Shown here one piece after another: positions 8,751-16,812 of a DNA stretch of 64,000 nt. Every line of letters begins with the position of its first letter. Within the stretch, counting starts at the first letter, position 1. Source of the DNA: Cyanobacteria bacterium FACHB-471 (GTDB lineage Bacteria; Cyanobacteriota; Cyanobacteriia; Elainellales; Elainellaceae). The stretch lies in the NCBI GenBank assembly GCA_014695345.1, contig JACJOC010000030.1:62001-126000 (forward strand). Reading direction: 5' to 3'. A model generated the notes under the pieces. That model searched no databases. It was not told the DNA's origin and saw nothing but the letters and a program-made list of their open reading frames with translations. Made by a program: the position numbers and the translations under genes.

Positions 8751-9496
8751 TGGCGCGAGTTCTAATTCTGGTTGACGCTGCAGATCAACAGGAATGGATT
8801 GAGACTTCTATAGAACTGGTTCAAGGGATAGCTGCGCTGAAGCAGGCGATCGCCGCCTTTCCAGCTGATCCCTCTAGCTCAGTTCGTGTTACGGTAGAAA
8901 CTCTCTCAGCAGCGTCTTTACAGAATTTCTCTTTAGATCAAGCTGATCGGATTTGTCCACTGACTTTGAAACTGCCTGACTCCGTCGCATTTGCGGGACG
9001 CGAGATATATCGTGCTTGCCGAAACATTTCAGATATGCGACGGCATGTTGAGCAGTTGGGTTATTCAACAGGCACAGGGCAGTTTTGGCTGCCTATCGTG
9101 TTGACGGCAAAGGGAACGCTCTATGCAGAAGCGATCGGTACTGAATCTGGAGGGGCTGAAGTAGCTTCATCATCTGCCTTTTTTCAACCACTGCATTTAT
9201 CAGACCGTTGGCGGCAGTCGCTTTACCGGCTGGGTCAGCGGCTGTTGCGATCGCTCTCTGCTCCACCTGCGACCTATCTCATTCGGTTTGGCTTTCGAGG
9301 AGAAGCAATCTGCTTTGACCGCTTGTTGCCGTTTCCGGCAGCGCCAGCGATCGCTAGTCTAGGTGTTCAATCTCCTGATTTGTTTGCCTGCCACTGGCTT
9401 TGTTTGACCAATCAGCCCATTTTGGATTTAACGATTTCGCCCAACGCTGCTCATCGGATTTACGAACCTGAATCTGAAGCAGTCAAAATGGCATGA
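8750..9496 (+). CDS. Conserved hypothetical protein, third gene of the oxidoreductase operon
   Basis: 248 residues from a GTG at 8750 that shares one base with the preceding TAG. I do not recognise a family. The protein has a mixed alpha/beta N-terminal half (VLILVDAADQQEW at the start), a central loop with WLPIVLTAKGTLYAEAIG, and a Pro-rich second half (YLIRFGFRGEAICFDRLLPFP). No signal peptide or membrane helix is seen. The tight overlap with two upstream genes argues that all three are made together, possibly as one complex. Confidence 0.65.
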   Translation: MARVLILVDAADQQEWIETSIELVQGIAALKQAIAAFPADPSSSVRVTVETLSAASLQNFSLDQADRICPLTLKLPDSVAFAGREIYRACRNISDMRRHVEQLGYSTGTGQFWLPIVLTAKGTLYAEAIGTESGGAEVASSSAFFQPLHLSDRWRQSLYRLGQRLLRSLSAPPATYLIRFGFRGEAICFDRLLPFPAAPAIASLGVQSPDLFACHWLCLTNQPILDLTISPNAAHRIYEPESEAVKMA

Positions 9497-9586
9497 AATT
9501 CCTGTAATTCGGTTGATTGACACAATCCTCTGGCATAAGCCAAGATCATGAGAGAGGTTCATAAAACTTTGTGAAGGCTGTATTGC

Positions 9587-10216
9587 ATGTCTTTTGAGCT
9601 GATATCGCTGGAAACCGTAAAGGAAATTGCACATCAATACGGCTATTGGTCAGTTTTTGTCGGAATTATGCTGGAAAATGCCGGAATTCCGATCCCTGGG
9701 GAAACGATTACTCTGGTTGGTGGATTTCTGGCTGGCAGTGGTGAACTAAATTATTGGCTTGTGTTGGGAAGTGCGATCGCTGGAGCTGTAATTGGAGACA
9801 GCTGTGGCTATTGGCTGGGCTTTTATGGCGGTTGGTCGCTCATCACCCGTTTAGGACGTATCTTTCGGATCGAAGAAGCGCAACTTGAAGAAGTCCGCAA
9901 TCAGTTCAGCCAAAACGCAGGCAAAGCCGTCTTTTTAGGGCGATTTATTGCAATCTTGAGAATTTTTGCTGGACCGCTAGCCGGTATTGCCCGAATGCCT
10001 TACTACCAGTTCTTTCTCTGCAACTTGGCTGGTGCAGCAACTTGGGCTTCTGTCACTGTCAGCCTCTCCTACTTTGCAGGTCGTTTGATTCCACTTGACC
10101 AGTTAGTAGGTTGGGCGGCTCAATTTACGATTGTTGCGCTGTTAGTTCTGGTCGCGTGGATTGCAATTCCTCTGGTGCTAGAGTCTCGTAGAAATAAGCT
10201 AAGCGCTAGAGACTAG
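9587..10216 (+). CDS. DedA family (SNARE-associated-like) membrane protein
   Basis: 209 residues with about five hydrophobic segments. The N-terminal re-entrant signature ENAGIPIPGETI and the central FLGRFIAILRIFAGPLAG segment are diagnostic of the DedA/VTT family. Members act as lipid scramblases or undecaprenyl-phosphate/polyprenyl-phosphate flippases in the inner membrane; the substrate of this copy is not evident. The glycine-rich GDSCGYWLGFYGG segment is also typical. The C-terminus is basic, as expected on the cytosolic side. It has its own upstream gap of 90 bases and probably its own promoter. Confidence 0.88.
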   Translation: MSFELISLETVKEIAHQYGYWSVFVGIMLENAGIPIPGETITLVGGFLAGSGELNYWLVLGSAIAGAVIGDSCGYWLGFYGGWSLITRLGRIFRIEEAQLEEVRNQFSQNAGKAVFLGRFIAILRIFAGPLAGIARMPYYQFFLCNLAGAATWASVTVSLSYFAGRLIPLDQLVGWAAQFTIVALLVLVAWIAIPLVLESRRNKLSARD

Positions 10217-10299
10217 AGCGGTTAATTTTTTAGTTTTCCTCACAACATCTCCAACTTGTTCTCCTATAACGAAAGTATCGGGACGTTGGAGGAAACGAT

Positions 10300-10839
10300 A
10301 TGTTTCACAAGATTCTGGTTGCGCTAGACAAGTCTGACATGAGTGCATCGGTGCTTGAAAAGGCAATGTCTCTGGCAAAACAGGCTAACGCTAACGCTTG
10401 TTTGATGTTGCTCCATGTTTTGTCTAGTGATGAGGATGGCAGCCCGGTTTTTCCTGGTTTCTACGGTTTAGAGTACTACCCAGGAATTCATAGTGAGGCG
10501 TTGGATGTTTACCAACATCAGTGGGAAGCTTATAAGCAAGAGGGAATTGACTTCCTGAAGCTACGAGCAGAGGAGGCGATCTCCCAAGGCGTTCCCACAG
10601 AGTTCACTCAGAATGCTGGTAACCCTGGTGTCACGATCTGTACTCTGGCAAGAAATTGGAATGCTGACTTAATCGTATTGGGACGGCGAGGGCGATCGGG
10701 CTTAACGGAGTTGCTCATGGGTAGCGTCAGCAACTACGTTTTGCATCATGCGCCTTGTTCTGTTTTGACGGTGCATCGCTCATCTTGTACGACTTCTGAT
10801 TCTGTCCATTCTGAAGCGGTTCAGGTTGCAGGTCGGTGA
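10300..10839 (+). CDS. Universal stress protein (UspA family)
   Basis: 179 residues, one Usp domain. The N-terminal strand reads KILVALDKSDMS and the ATP-binding loop GRRGRSGLTELLMGSVSN matches the G-x2-G-x9-G-(S/T) pattern, so it belongs to the ATP-binding subgroup. There is a longer insertion after the second strand (GSPVFPGFYGLEYYPG) and a Ser/Thr-rich tail. A strong ribosome binding site (GGAGGA) precedes the ATG. Its function is stress response in the cytosol; the partner is unknown. A perfect 16-bp hairpin at 10892-10926 separates it from the convergent ftsH. Confidence 0.9.
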   Translation: MFHKILVALDKSDMSASVLEKAMSLAKQANANACLMLLHVLSSDEDGSPVFPGFYGLEYYPGIHSEALDVYQHQWEAYKQEGIDFLKLRAEEAISQGVPTEFTQNAGNPGVTICTLARNWNADLIVLGRRGRSGLTELLMGSVSNYVLHHAPCSVLTVHRSSCTTSDSVHSEAVQVAGR

Positions 10840-10891
10840 CAATGAATATTTGCTGAAGATGTGATGTGCAACTGTTTCAAAGCTTATGCAA

Positions 10892-10926
10892 AAAAGCGGG
10901 GTGCGTTACAAACGCACCCCGCTTTT
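10892..10926. terminator. Perfect bidirectional terminator between usp and ftsH
   Basis: Arms 10892-10907 (AAAAGCGGGGTGCGTT) and 10911-10926 form a perfect 16-bp stem with a 3-nt loop, with A and T runs at the ends. It serves both converging genes. Confidence 0.85.
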
Positions 10927-10972
10927 CATTTAGCACTGAAGTAATGCTATCTCGTTAGATGCTAGAGCTTAT

Positions 10973-12814
10973 CTAGGCGATCGCTGCTACTTTCACATCG
11001 CTGGTTGCTAATAGATCCTGAAGTTCTTCAGCATCTACAGTTTCCCGCTCGATCAGCATTTCTGCCAAGCTATCTAGTACATGTCGGTTGTCAACTAGAA
11101 CCGCTTTGGATCGGCGGTAAGCTTGATCGACCAGGTTCCGCACTTCGTCATCGACAGCGGCGGCTGTTTCTTCAGAGAAGTCACGCTCAGAGGCGATATC
11201 TCTTCCCAGGAACATGTTGCCTTGCTGACGACCTAGAGCAACAGGTCCGAGGCGATCGCTCATACCAAAGCGCATGACCATTTGACGGGCTACTCGTGCT
11301 ACCTGCTGGAGGTCATTAGAAGCACCTGTCGTCACTTCTTCTTCACCGAAGATGATTTCTTCAGCGATCCGACCGCCTAGAGCCACTGCCATCTGGTTTT
11401 GCAGATAGGAGCGAGAATACAAGCCAGAGTCCATCCGGTCTTCGCTAGGTGTGAACCAGGTCAAACCACCAGCACGACCACGAGGAATAATGCTGATTTT
11501 CTGTACCGGATCGTAGTCAGGCATCAGTGCGCCGACTAGTGCGTGTCCGGCTTCGTGGTAAGCCACTAAGGACTTGCGCTTTTCGCTCATCACGCGATCC
11601 TTCTTCTCTGGACCAGCCAGAACACGATCGATTGCGTCGTTGACCTCATCCATTGAGATCTCGGTCAGGTTGCGGCGGGCTGCCAAGATTGCAGCCTCGT
11701 TTAACAGGTTTGCCAAGTCAGCTCCAGTAAAGCCAGGAGTCCGACGAGCGATTTTCTCTAAATCCACGTCCTTAGAAAGGGTCTTGCCACGAGCGTGAAC
11801 GTTGAGAATTTCCAAACGTCCGGCATAGTCGGGGCGATCGACCACAACTTGGCGGTCAAATCGTCCTGGACGCAGCAGAGCAGAATCCAATACGTCAGGG
11901 CGGTTTGTTGCAGCAATGATGATGATACCAGTGTTACCTTCAAAGCCATCCATCTCAGTTAGCAACTGGTTGAGGGTCTGTTCCCGCTCATCGTTGCCGC
12001 CACCCAAGCCAGCACCACGCTGACGACCGACTGCATCAATTTCATCAATGAATACGATACAGGGTGCGTTCGCTTTGGCTTGTTCAAATAGGTCACGTAC
12101 GCGGGAAGCACCAACACCCACGAACATTTCTACGAACTCAGAACCAGAGATCGAGAAGAAAGGAACGCCTGCTTCTCCAGCCACAGCTTTTGCTAGAAGG
12201 GTTTTACCTGTTCCAGGAGGTCCGACTAGCAGTACACCTTTAGGAATTTTTGCGCCAACAGCGGTAAAGCGGTCAGCATTCTTCAAGAAGTCCACAACTT
12301 CACTGAGTTCTAGCTTTGCCTGCTCAATGCCAGCTACGTCACCGAAGGTAACCTGGGTCTGCGGCTCCATTTGAACTCTGGCTTTGGATTTACCAAAGTT
12401 CATTGCCTGACTGCCAGGGCCGTTTTGGGCACGTCGCAACACAAAGAACAGTACAACTAGCAGCAAGAACGGAATCAGCAGCGTACTCAGTACCCTCACC
12501 CAAACGCGATCGTCTGTTTGGGGGGAGACTGAAATGTCTACATCGTTCTCAGTCAAAATGTTGAGCAACTCTGGATCGTTAGGCAAGTTCACCATGATCT
12601 TGCTACCGTCTTGAGCAGTCACTTGCGCCTTGGACCGATCAGAACTGATAATCACCTTCTCAACGCGGCCTGCCTGGACTTCGTTGATGAATTGGGGGCT
12701 GTAGCGCCACGTTTCTCTAGTTTGGGGCTGCCGGTCAAACAATGCTGTTGCCAGGAAAAGCACCACTACTACTAAAAGTGCGTACAGTCCCGCGTTTCTC
12801 CACCGCTTATTCAC
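10973..12814 (-). CDS. ftsH: ATP-dependent zinc metalloprotease FtsH
   Basis: 613 residues. It is a membrane-anchored AAA protease that forms hexamers and degrades membrane and soluble proteins, including photosystem II D1 in cyanobacteria. Two membrane segments (8-25 and about 107-127) flank a lumenal/periplasmic domain. The AAA module has GPPGTGKT near residue 200, the pore motif [12 protein letters not shown], and Walker [15 protein letters not shown]. The Zn site is HEAGH near residue 420. The start is a GTG at 12812-12814 preceded by AGGAGGA. The N-terminus ([14 protein letters not shown]) resembles the FtsH1/FtsH3 subgroup of Synechocystis, but I cannot say which paralogue without alignment. 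Confidence 0.95.
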   Translation of the reverse strand: MNKRWRNAGLYALLVVVVLFLATALFDRQPQTRETWRYSPQFINEVQAGRVEKVIISSDRSKAQVTAQDGSKIMVNLPNDPELLNILTENDVDISVSPQTDDRVWVRVLSTLLIPFLLLVVLFFVLRRAQNGPGSQAMNFGKSKARVQMEPQTQVTFGDVAGIEQAKLELSEVVDFLKNADRFTAVGAKIPKGVLLVGPPGTGKTLLAKAVAGEAGVPFFSISGSEFVEMFVGVGASRVRDLFEQAKANAPCIVFIDEIDAVGRQRGAGLGGGNDEREQTLNQLLTEMDGFEGNTGIIIIAATNRPDVLDSALLRPGRFDRQVVVDRPDYAGRLEILNVHARGKTLSKDVDLEKIARRTPGFTGADLANLLNEAAILAARRNLTEISMDEVNDAIDRVLAGPEKKDRVMSEKRKSLVAYHEAGHALVGALMPDYDPVQKISIIPRGRAGGLTWFTPSEDRMDSGLYSRSYLQNQMAVALGGRIAEEIIFGEEEVTTGASNDLQQVARVARQMVMRFGMSDRLGPVALGRQQGNMFLGRDIASERDFSEETAAAVDDEVRNLVDQAYRRSKAVLVDNRHVLDSLAEMLIERETVDAEELQDLLATSDVKVAAIA

Positions 12815-12888
12815 TGAGGCGTATCCTCCTACTAATTTGTGATTGTGATGCGAAAACGATTTTTAGATTTAATTATTGTTAACTAATA

Positions 12889-13797
12889 TTAACGTATATC
12901 AGGAATCTGCGCGTTGCTCGCTGAAAATAGCTGTTGCAACTGCTGAAGTGCCTGATGTTTGGGGTCATAGGTCAGATTACCTGTAGAAGAGAGAACGGTG
13001 TGGATTGGGACAACCTGTACTACGCTGTTGCTGTAGGCGATCGCCTCAAAACTTGACACCAACTCTTCACCCCAAGGTTCCTCTCTAATATTCTCATTTT
13101 GGCACTTGAGCCAGGAAATGAGTTGCGATCGCATCAATCCTGGCAAAATTCCTGACTCCAGAGGCGAGGTCCACCAGCAGCCTTGCCCCCATCCCCAAAG
13201 ATTTCCAGTGCTAGATTCGAGCCAACTTCCGTTGAAATCGACCAAAATGGCTTCCTGTGCTCCCTGCTGCTGTGCTGCCTGCCGCGCTAACCAAGGAGCA
13301 AGATAGTTACCCGTTTTGTGATGTGTGAGAGAGCGGTTCGTTTCTGGCGGAGACAGCCAAGCGATCGCTCCGTTCTTCTGCAGAAGCGCCAGATTGTCGG
13401 GTAAGGCGCGTCCGGTGATCCATTCACGCCCATCAAGAAACAGGGTAATTCGCAGCACCGGAAAAGATGAGAGCAAGATTTCTGCTCCGTAGCGGACTCG
13501 CTGCCAGTTGGGAGACTTCCAGCCAAAAGCTTGGAGGGTTGATTGGAGGCGATCGCAGTGTCCTTTCCAGCTCGTTAACGGATCATCTAGAGACTGCCGA
13601 TAAACTCGCAGCGTTGTAAAGGCAGTAGCACCATACAGCAGCCCTGGATCATCGATCGCTAATTCCACCTTGCCGCTGTGAATTAGCTTGCCATCATACC
13701 AGCAGGTTTTAGAGGAACGCGCCTCTGGCTGGTTGTGCTGGGACTGTTTAGGGAAGCTTGAGTTAGAATCATGAGAGTAATACACAAAACTTAACAA
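12889..13797 (-). CDS. pabC: Class IV aminotransferase, probable 4-amino-4-deoxychorismate lyase
   Basis: Up to 302 residues. Fold-type IV PLP enzyme: DPGLLYGATAFTTLR at the N-terminal domain junction, the PLP lysine in THHKTGNYLAP, and the glycine loop SSTGNLWGWGQG. PabC cleaves aminodeoxychorismate to p-aminobenzoate for folate; D-amino acid or branched-chain aminotransferases share the fold, so the substrate is inferred. No ATG lies near the N-terminus. The possible starts are TTG at 13797 or GTG at 13785; the conserved region begins only at WYDGKL. The TTG shares its first base with the start codon of the divergent photolyase-like gene. Confidence 0.75.
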   Translation of the reverse strand: MLSFVYYSHDSNSSFPKQSQHNQPEARSSKTCWYDGKLIHSGKVELAIDDPGLLYGATAFTTLRVYRQSLDDPLTSWKGHCDRLQSTLQAFGWKSPNWQRVRYGAEILLSSFPVLRITLFLDGREWITGRALPDNLALLQKNGAIAWLSPPETNRSLTHHKTGNYLAPWLARQAAQQQGAQEAILVDFNGSWLESSTGNLWGWGQGCWWTSPLESGILPGLMRSQLISWLKCQNENIREEPWGEELVSSFEAIAYSNSVVQVVPIHTVLSSTGNLTYDPKHQALQQLQQLFSASNAQIPDIR

Positions 13798-14612
13798 TGA
13801 AGCGGTTAAGGACAGATTTGGAGGGGAGAGAGGCGATCGCAGATTATCTGCAAGCTGAGTTCTCTTTCCTTGAGAATACGGGTGTTTTGGCTCCTCACCC
13901 GGGTGGGCGATCGGCGGGTCTAGAAAGATTAGAGCAGTTCCAGCTTGAGAAATATGGCAAGCAGCGAAACTTTTTAGACGGAGAGGTAGGACAGCTCTCT
14001 CCCTATATCAGTCGCGGCTGCCTGGAACTGGAAGAAGTACGGCAATGGGCACTGAGGCACGGCAAATCTAACTCGGTGGAAAAATTCGTCTCAGAATTAG
14101 CGTGGCGGGCATTTTTTCATCTGGTTTATGAGGAGGAGGGCGATCGTATCCTCAAGGACATGGAAAAGCCCAAGGTCTCCATGCGCCGTCACCAAACCAG
14201 GCTACCCGAAGACATTGCCAGCGGTGAAACAGGCATTCCTTCAATGGATACCTTCATCGCCATGCTGAAGGAAACGGGATATCTGCACAACCATACTCGG
14301 ATGTATCTGGCAAGCTACATCGTCCACTTTCGCCGTGTTTCCTGGCGAGCAGGTGCAGATTGGATGTATGGTCTGCTGATTGACGGTGACTTTGCCAGCA
14401 ACCATCTTTCCTGGCAGTGGGTCGCTTCCACTTTTTCTCACAAACCCTACATCTTCAACCGAGAAAATCTGGAGCGCTACGCCGGATCTGTGCTGCCTGG
14501 TGATCCGCGTAAAGGAGATCCGTTCAACTATTCCTACGAGGAACTTTCGGAACAGCTATTTGGTAGTGAATATCAGCCGGAACGGAGCCGCACTTCTGGG
14601 AGCTATCGATAA
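13797..14612 (+). CDS. Stand-alone photolyase/cryptochrome FAD-binding domain protein
   Basis: 271 residues, matching only the C-terminal, FAD-binding half of photolyases and cryptochromes (full proteins are 450-500 residues). Visible signatures in order: LSPYISRGCL near residue 68, SELAWRAFFHLVY near 102, TGIPSMDTFIAMLKETGYLHNHTRM near 145-170 (quoted in part), and DGDFASNHLSWQWV near 198. These cover the adenine, isoalloxazine and phosphate contacts. The alpha/beta antenna domain is absent from the N-terminus but is encoded by the next gene, 3 bases downstream. It could be a flavin-based light sensor or a split repair enzyme. Confidence 0.82.
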   Translation: MKRLRTDLEGREAIADYLQAEFSFLENTGVLAPHPGGRSAGLERLEQFQLEKYGKQRNFLDGEVGQLSPYISRGCLELEEVRQWALRHGKSNSVEKFVSELAWRAFFHLVYEEEGDRILKDMEKPKVSMRRHQTRLPEDIASGETGIPSMDTFIAMLKETGYLHNHTRMYLASYIVHFRRVSWRAGADWMYGLLIDGDFASNHLSWQWVASTFSHKPYIFNRENLERYAGSVLPGDPRKGDPFNYSYEELSEQLFGSEYQPERSRTSGSYR

Positions 14613-14615
14613 TCT

Positions 14616-15032
14616 ATGCCTGCTTTAATTTGGTTTAACGAAGACGGCTTGAATCCCCAGCATCAGATGGTACAAGACTACGCTGATGCCCCGAAGGTGT
14701 ATGTGTTTGATGTGAATTACTTAAAGCAGTGGGCGATCGCCAAGCATCGAGTGCAATTCATCTACGAATCGCTTCTAGAAATTCCCAACATCGAAATCTA
14801 CAAAGGAGAAACCGTAGCGACTTTGCGGCAACTCGTCACTGACCATCAAGCCAATGAAATTATCACCACTGAAACACCAAATCACCTGATCAAGTCCTGG
14901 CAGGATGAGTTGCTGAAATACACTAATCTGATTACCTATCCTGAAGTTTATCCAGCCACAGACAGCCGTTCTCCTAGACGTTTTTCTCACTACTGGCGAA
15001 AGAGCGATCGCGCCTGGTTGACCTTAACTTAA
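14616..15032 (+). CDS. Photolyase-type alpha/beta (antenna-domain-like) protein
   Basis: 138 residues. The pattern resembles the N-terminal Rossmann-like domain of photolyases: PALIWFNEDGL at the start (compare the usual VWFRRDLR), then KVYVFDVNYLKQW, RVQFIYESLLEIPN, IEIYKGETVATLRQLV and ANEIITTETPNH. The Arg-Asp-Leu-Arg motif is not kept. It is separated from the FAD-domain gene by only 3 bases and follows it, so the two together would make a photolyase with its domains in reversed order on two chains. The assignment is by fold-level resemblance, not strong identity. A hairpin at 15061-15097 ends the unit. Confidence 0.62.
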   Translation: MPALIWFNEDGLNPQHQMVQDYADAPKVYVFDVNYLKQWAIAKHRVQFIYESLLEIPNIEIYKGETVATLRQLVTDHQANEIITTETPNHLIKSWQDELLKYTNLITYPEVYPATDSRSPRRFSHYWRKSDRAWLTLT

Positions 15033-15060
15033 CCAGGTTTATTTCTTTCTCATTAAAAGA

Positions 15061-15103
15061 TCAGGGACGCAACCTACGCCACAGGATGCATCCCTGATTT
15101 TTA
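15061..15103 (+). terminator. Hairpin after the photolyase-like pair
   Basis: Arms 15061-15071 and 15087-15097 (TCAGGGACGCA / TGCATCCCTGA) form an 11-bp stem with one mismatch, followed by a T-rich stretch. Confidence 0.65.
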
Positions 15104-15267
15104 GTACCTAACTTTTGACTGGGAAGGAAGTAGGTGGAGTAAGAAAAAACAAGAGCTGGTTAAGTGTATTTTGCGTGAACCACAGCAATCTTTCGTAAAA
15201 ATGTTACCTGGGCGGGAACCCTAATAGCAAAACCCATCTAGCTTAGGGCAACGCCAAAGGAGCAACC

Positions 15268-16560
15268 GTGATAACACAGCAGCGTCGCCGTCGCATTGAA
15301 GGTTATCGCGCTGGACAGCGCCCTCAGGATGCAAAATATCATCACACTGGGCGCTTTGAGCAGGAGCAGCTACCACCCAGGGTCGATCTCCGCAAACATA
15401 TGACCGATGTTGAAGAACAGATTGGCAATAGCTGTGTTGCCAATGCTTTCGTTGGAGCATACGAATATCTCGCCAAACGAGATTTGGGTGATTCGGGGGA
15501 TGTGAGCCGCTTGTTTGTTTACTACAACGCTAGGGTGCAGATGGGTGGCGATATCGAAGATGCTGGAACCCAGATGTACTGCGCCATTAATAGTTTGATT
15601 GAGCATGGCGCTTGTTCAGAGGAGATTTGGCCCAACGACGAGAGCTTACTCTGCGAAGAACCTAGCTCGGAAGCTTATGAACATGCAGCCTACTTCACAA
15701 TCACTGAGTCGGAGTTTATTGAAACCGACCTGGATTTGTGGCGACATACTTTGGCAGAGGGCTATCCTATCGTTTTTGCCCTCAATACCTTTGAGTCATT
15801 TGATGGTGCTACGACCAATCGGGGACGCGTGCCACTACCCAAGCAGTCAGACAATGTGCGCGAAACACATGGATGGCACGCCATGCTCTGTGTTGGCTAT
15901 TCCGATAAAGACCAAATGTTTATTATCCGTAACTCTTGGGGACCGGAATGGGGCGATCGCGGCTATTGCTATATTCCCTATCGTTACATCATTCATCAAG
16001 ACTACAATGCTCACGATTCATGGATTATCAAATCTGTCAGCGACCTAGACTTTAGTACTGAATGGGAAGACGAAGAATCGGTTTTTGCAGATGAAAATTC
16101 ATTGCTGCTCCAGGATTTTTACATTCACACTGGTGACTCAGAGGGGTTCATTGAAGACCTAGATCAGCTTTGTCAGAGCTATGTAGAGAGCGAGGAAGAC
16201 TATTACTTTGACTATGAGGAAGAGGAAGACGAAGAAGCCTACACCGTTAGCATCCTCAACTTTGACCTAACCATTGAAGAATCCGACGAATTCCTTGAAG
16301 AGCTAGATTCCCTCTGCCAAAACTACGCAATCGACGAAGACTATAACTTCACCATTGACAGCGAAAGCGAAGAAGGGGAAGGCGAGGAGGAAGACAGCGA
16401 AGAAGAATACGAGGAAGAGGACAGCGAGGAAGAAGACAGCGAAGAAGAATCTGAGGAAGAAGAGGAATACGAAGAGGAGGACAGCGAGGAAGAAGAAGAA
16501 TACGAGGAAGAGGAATACGAAGAGGAGGACAGTGAGGAAGAGGAATACGAAGAGGAGTAG
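15268..16560 (+). CDS. Papain-like (C1A) cysteine peptidase with acidic C-terminal tail
   Basis: 430 residues from a GTG at 15268, preceded by AAAGGAG. Residues about 35-255 are a C1 peptidase: oxyanion Gln51 and catalytic Cys56 in QIGNSC, histidine in THGWHAMLCVGY, and asparagine in IIRNSWGPEWGDRGY. No signal peptide or clear long propeptide is present, so it probably acts in the cytosol. Residues 280-430 are extremely acidic; two related segments (FIEDLDQLCQSY and FLEELDSLCQNY, each followed by an acidic Tyr-rich run) precede a Glu/Ser/Tyr repeat tail built from short EEEDSEEEYEEE units. The tail could bind metal or basic partners or keep the enzyme soluble or inactive; this is inference. 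Confidence 0.85.
   Translation: MITQQRRRRIEGYRAGQRPQDAKYHHTGRFEQEQLPPRVDLRKHMTDVEEQIGNSCVANAFVGAYEYLAKRDLGDSGDVSRLFVYYNARVQMGGDIEDAGTQMYCAINSLIEHGACSEEIWPNDESLLCEEPSSEAYEHAAYFTITESEFIETDLDLWRHTLAEGYPIVFALNTFESFDGATTNRGRVPLPKQSDNVRETHGWHAMLCVGYSDKDQMFIIRNSWGPEWGDRGYCYIPYRYIIHQDYNAHDSWIIKSVSDLDFSTEWEDEESVFADENSLLLQDFYIHTGDSEGFIEDLDQLCQSYVESEEDYYFDYEEEEDEEAYTVSILNFDLTIEESDEFLEELDSLCQNYAIDEDYNFTIDSESEEGEGEEEDSEEEYEEEDSEEEDSEEESEEEEEYEEEDSEEEEEYEEEEYEEEDSEEEEYEEE
16378..16558 (+). repeat. Acidic codon repeat tract (GAA/GAG-rich)
   Basis: About 180 bases of near-repeating GAGGAAGAGGACAGCGAGGA-type units that encode the Glu/Asp/Ser/Tyr tail of the cysteine peptidase. The copies are imperfect and vary in spacing, which favours replication slippage and length variation between strains. 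Confidence 0.7.
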
Positions 16561-16812
16561 TTTGTCTCTGAAAGTGTGATCGCTTATTCCAACTTGAGAC
16601 GTTATCTGTGGGAATAGCGATCGCTGTATGTAGCTAACAATTGCAGCTGGATTATTCTAGGTTTACTGGTTCAGGAATGACCTTGAAAACTAGCTTCACC
16701 CAGTGCGGCATCACTAGATACAAAAGTTCAAATTTTTAGAGAGACTATAATTGCCGGAACAATATTCATCCAAATGTTTTGCTAGTTCATCCAGTCAGTA
16801 TTAGCACTCTAG

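Noticed and set aside
16355-16579. Lys/Arg-rich frame in the peptidase tail
   Set aside because: Shifted frame of the GAA/GAG tract; no start signal.
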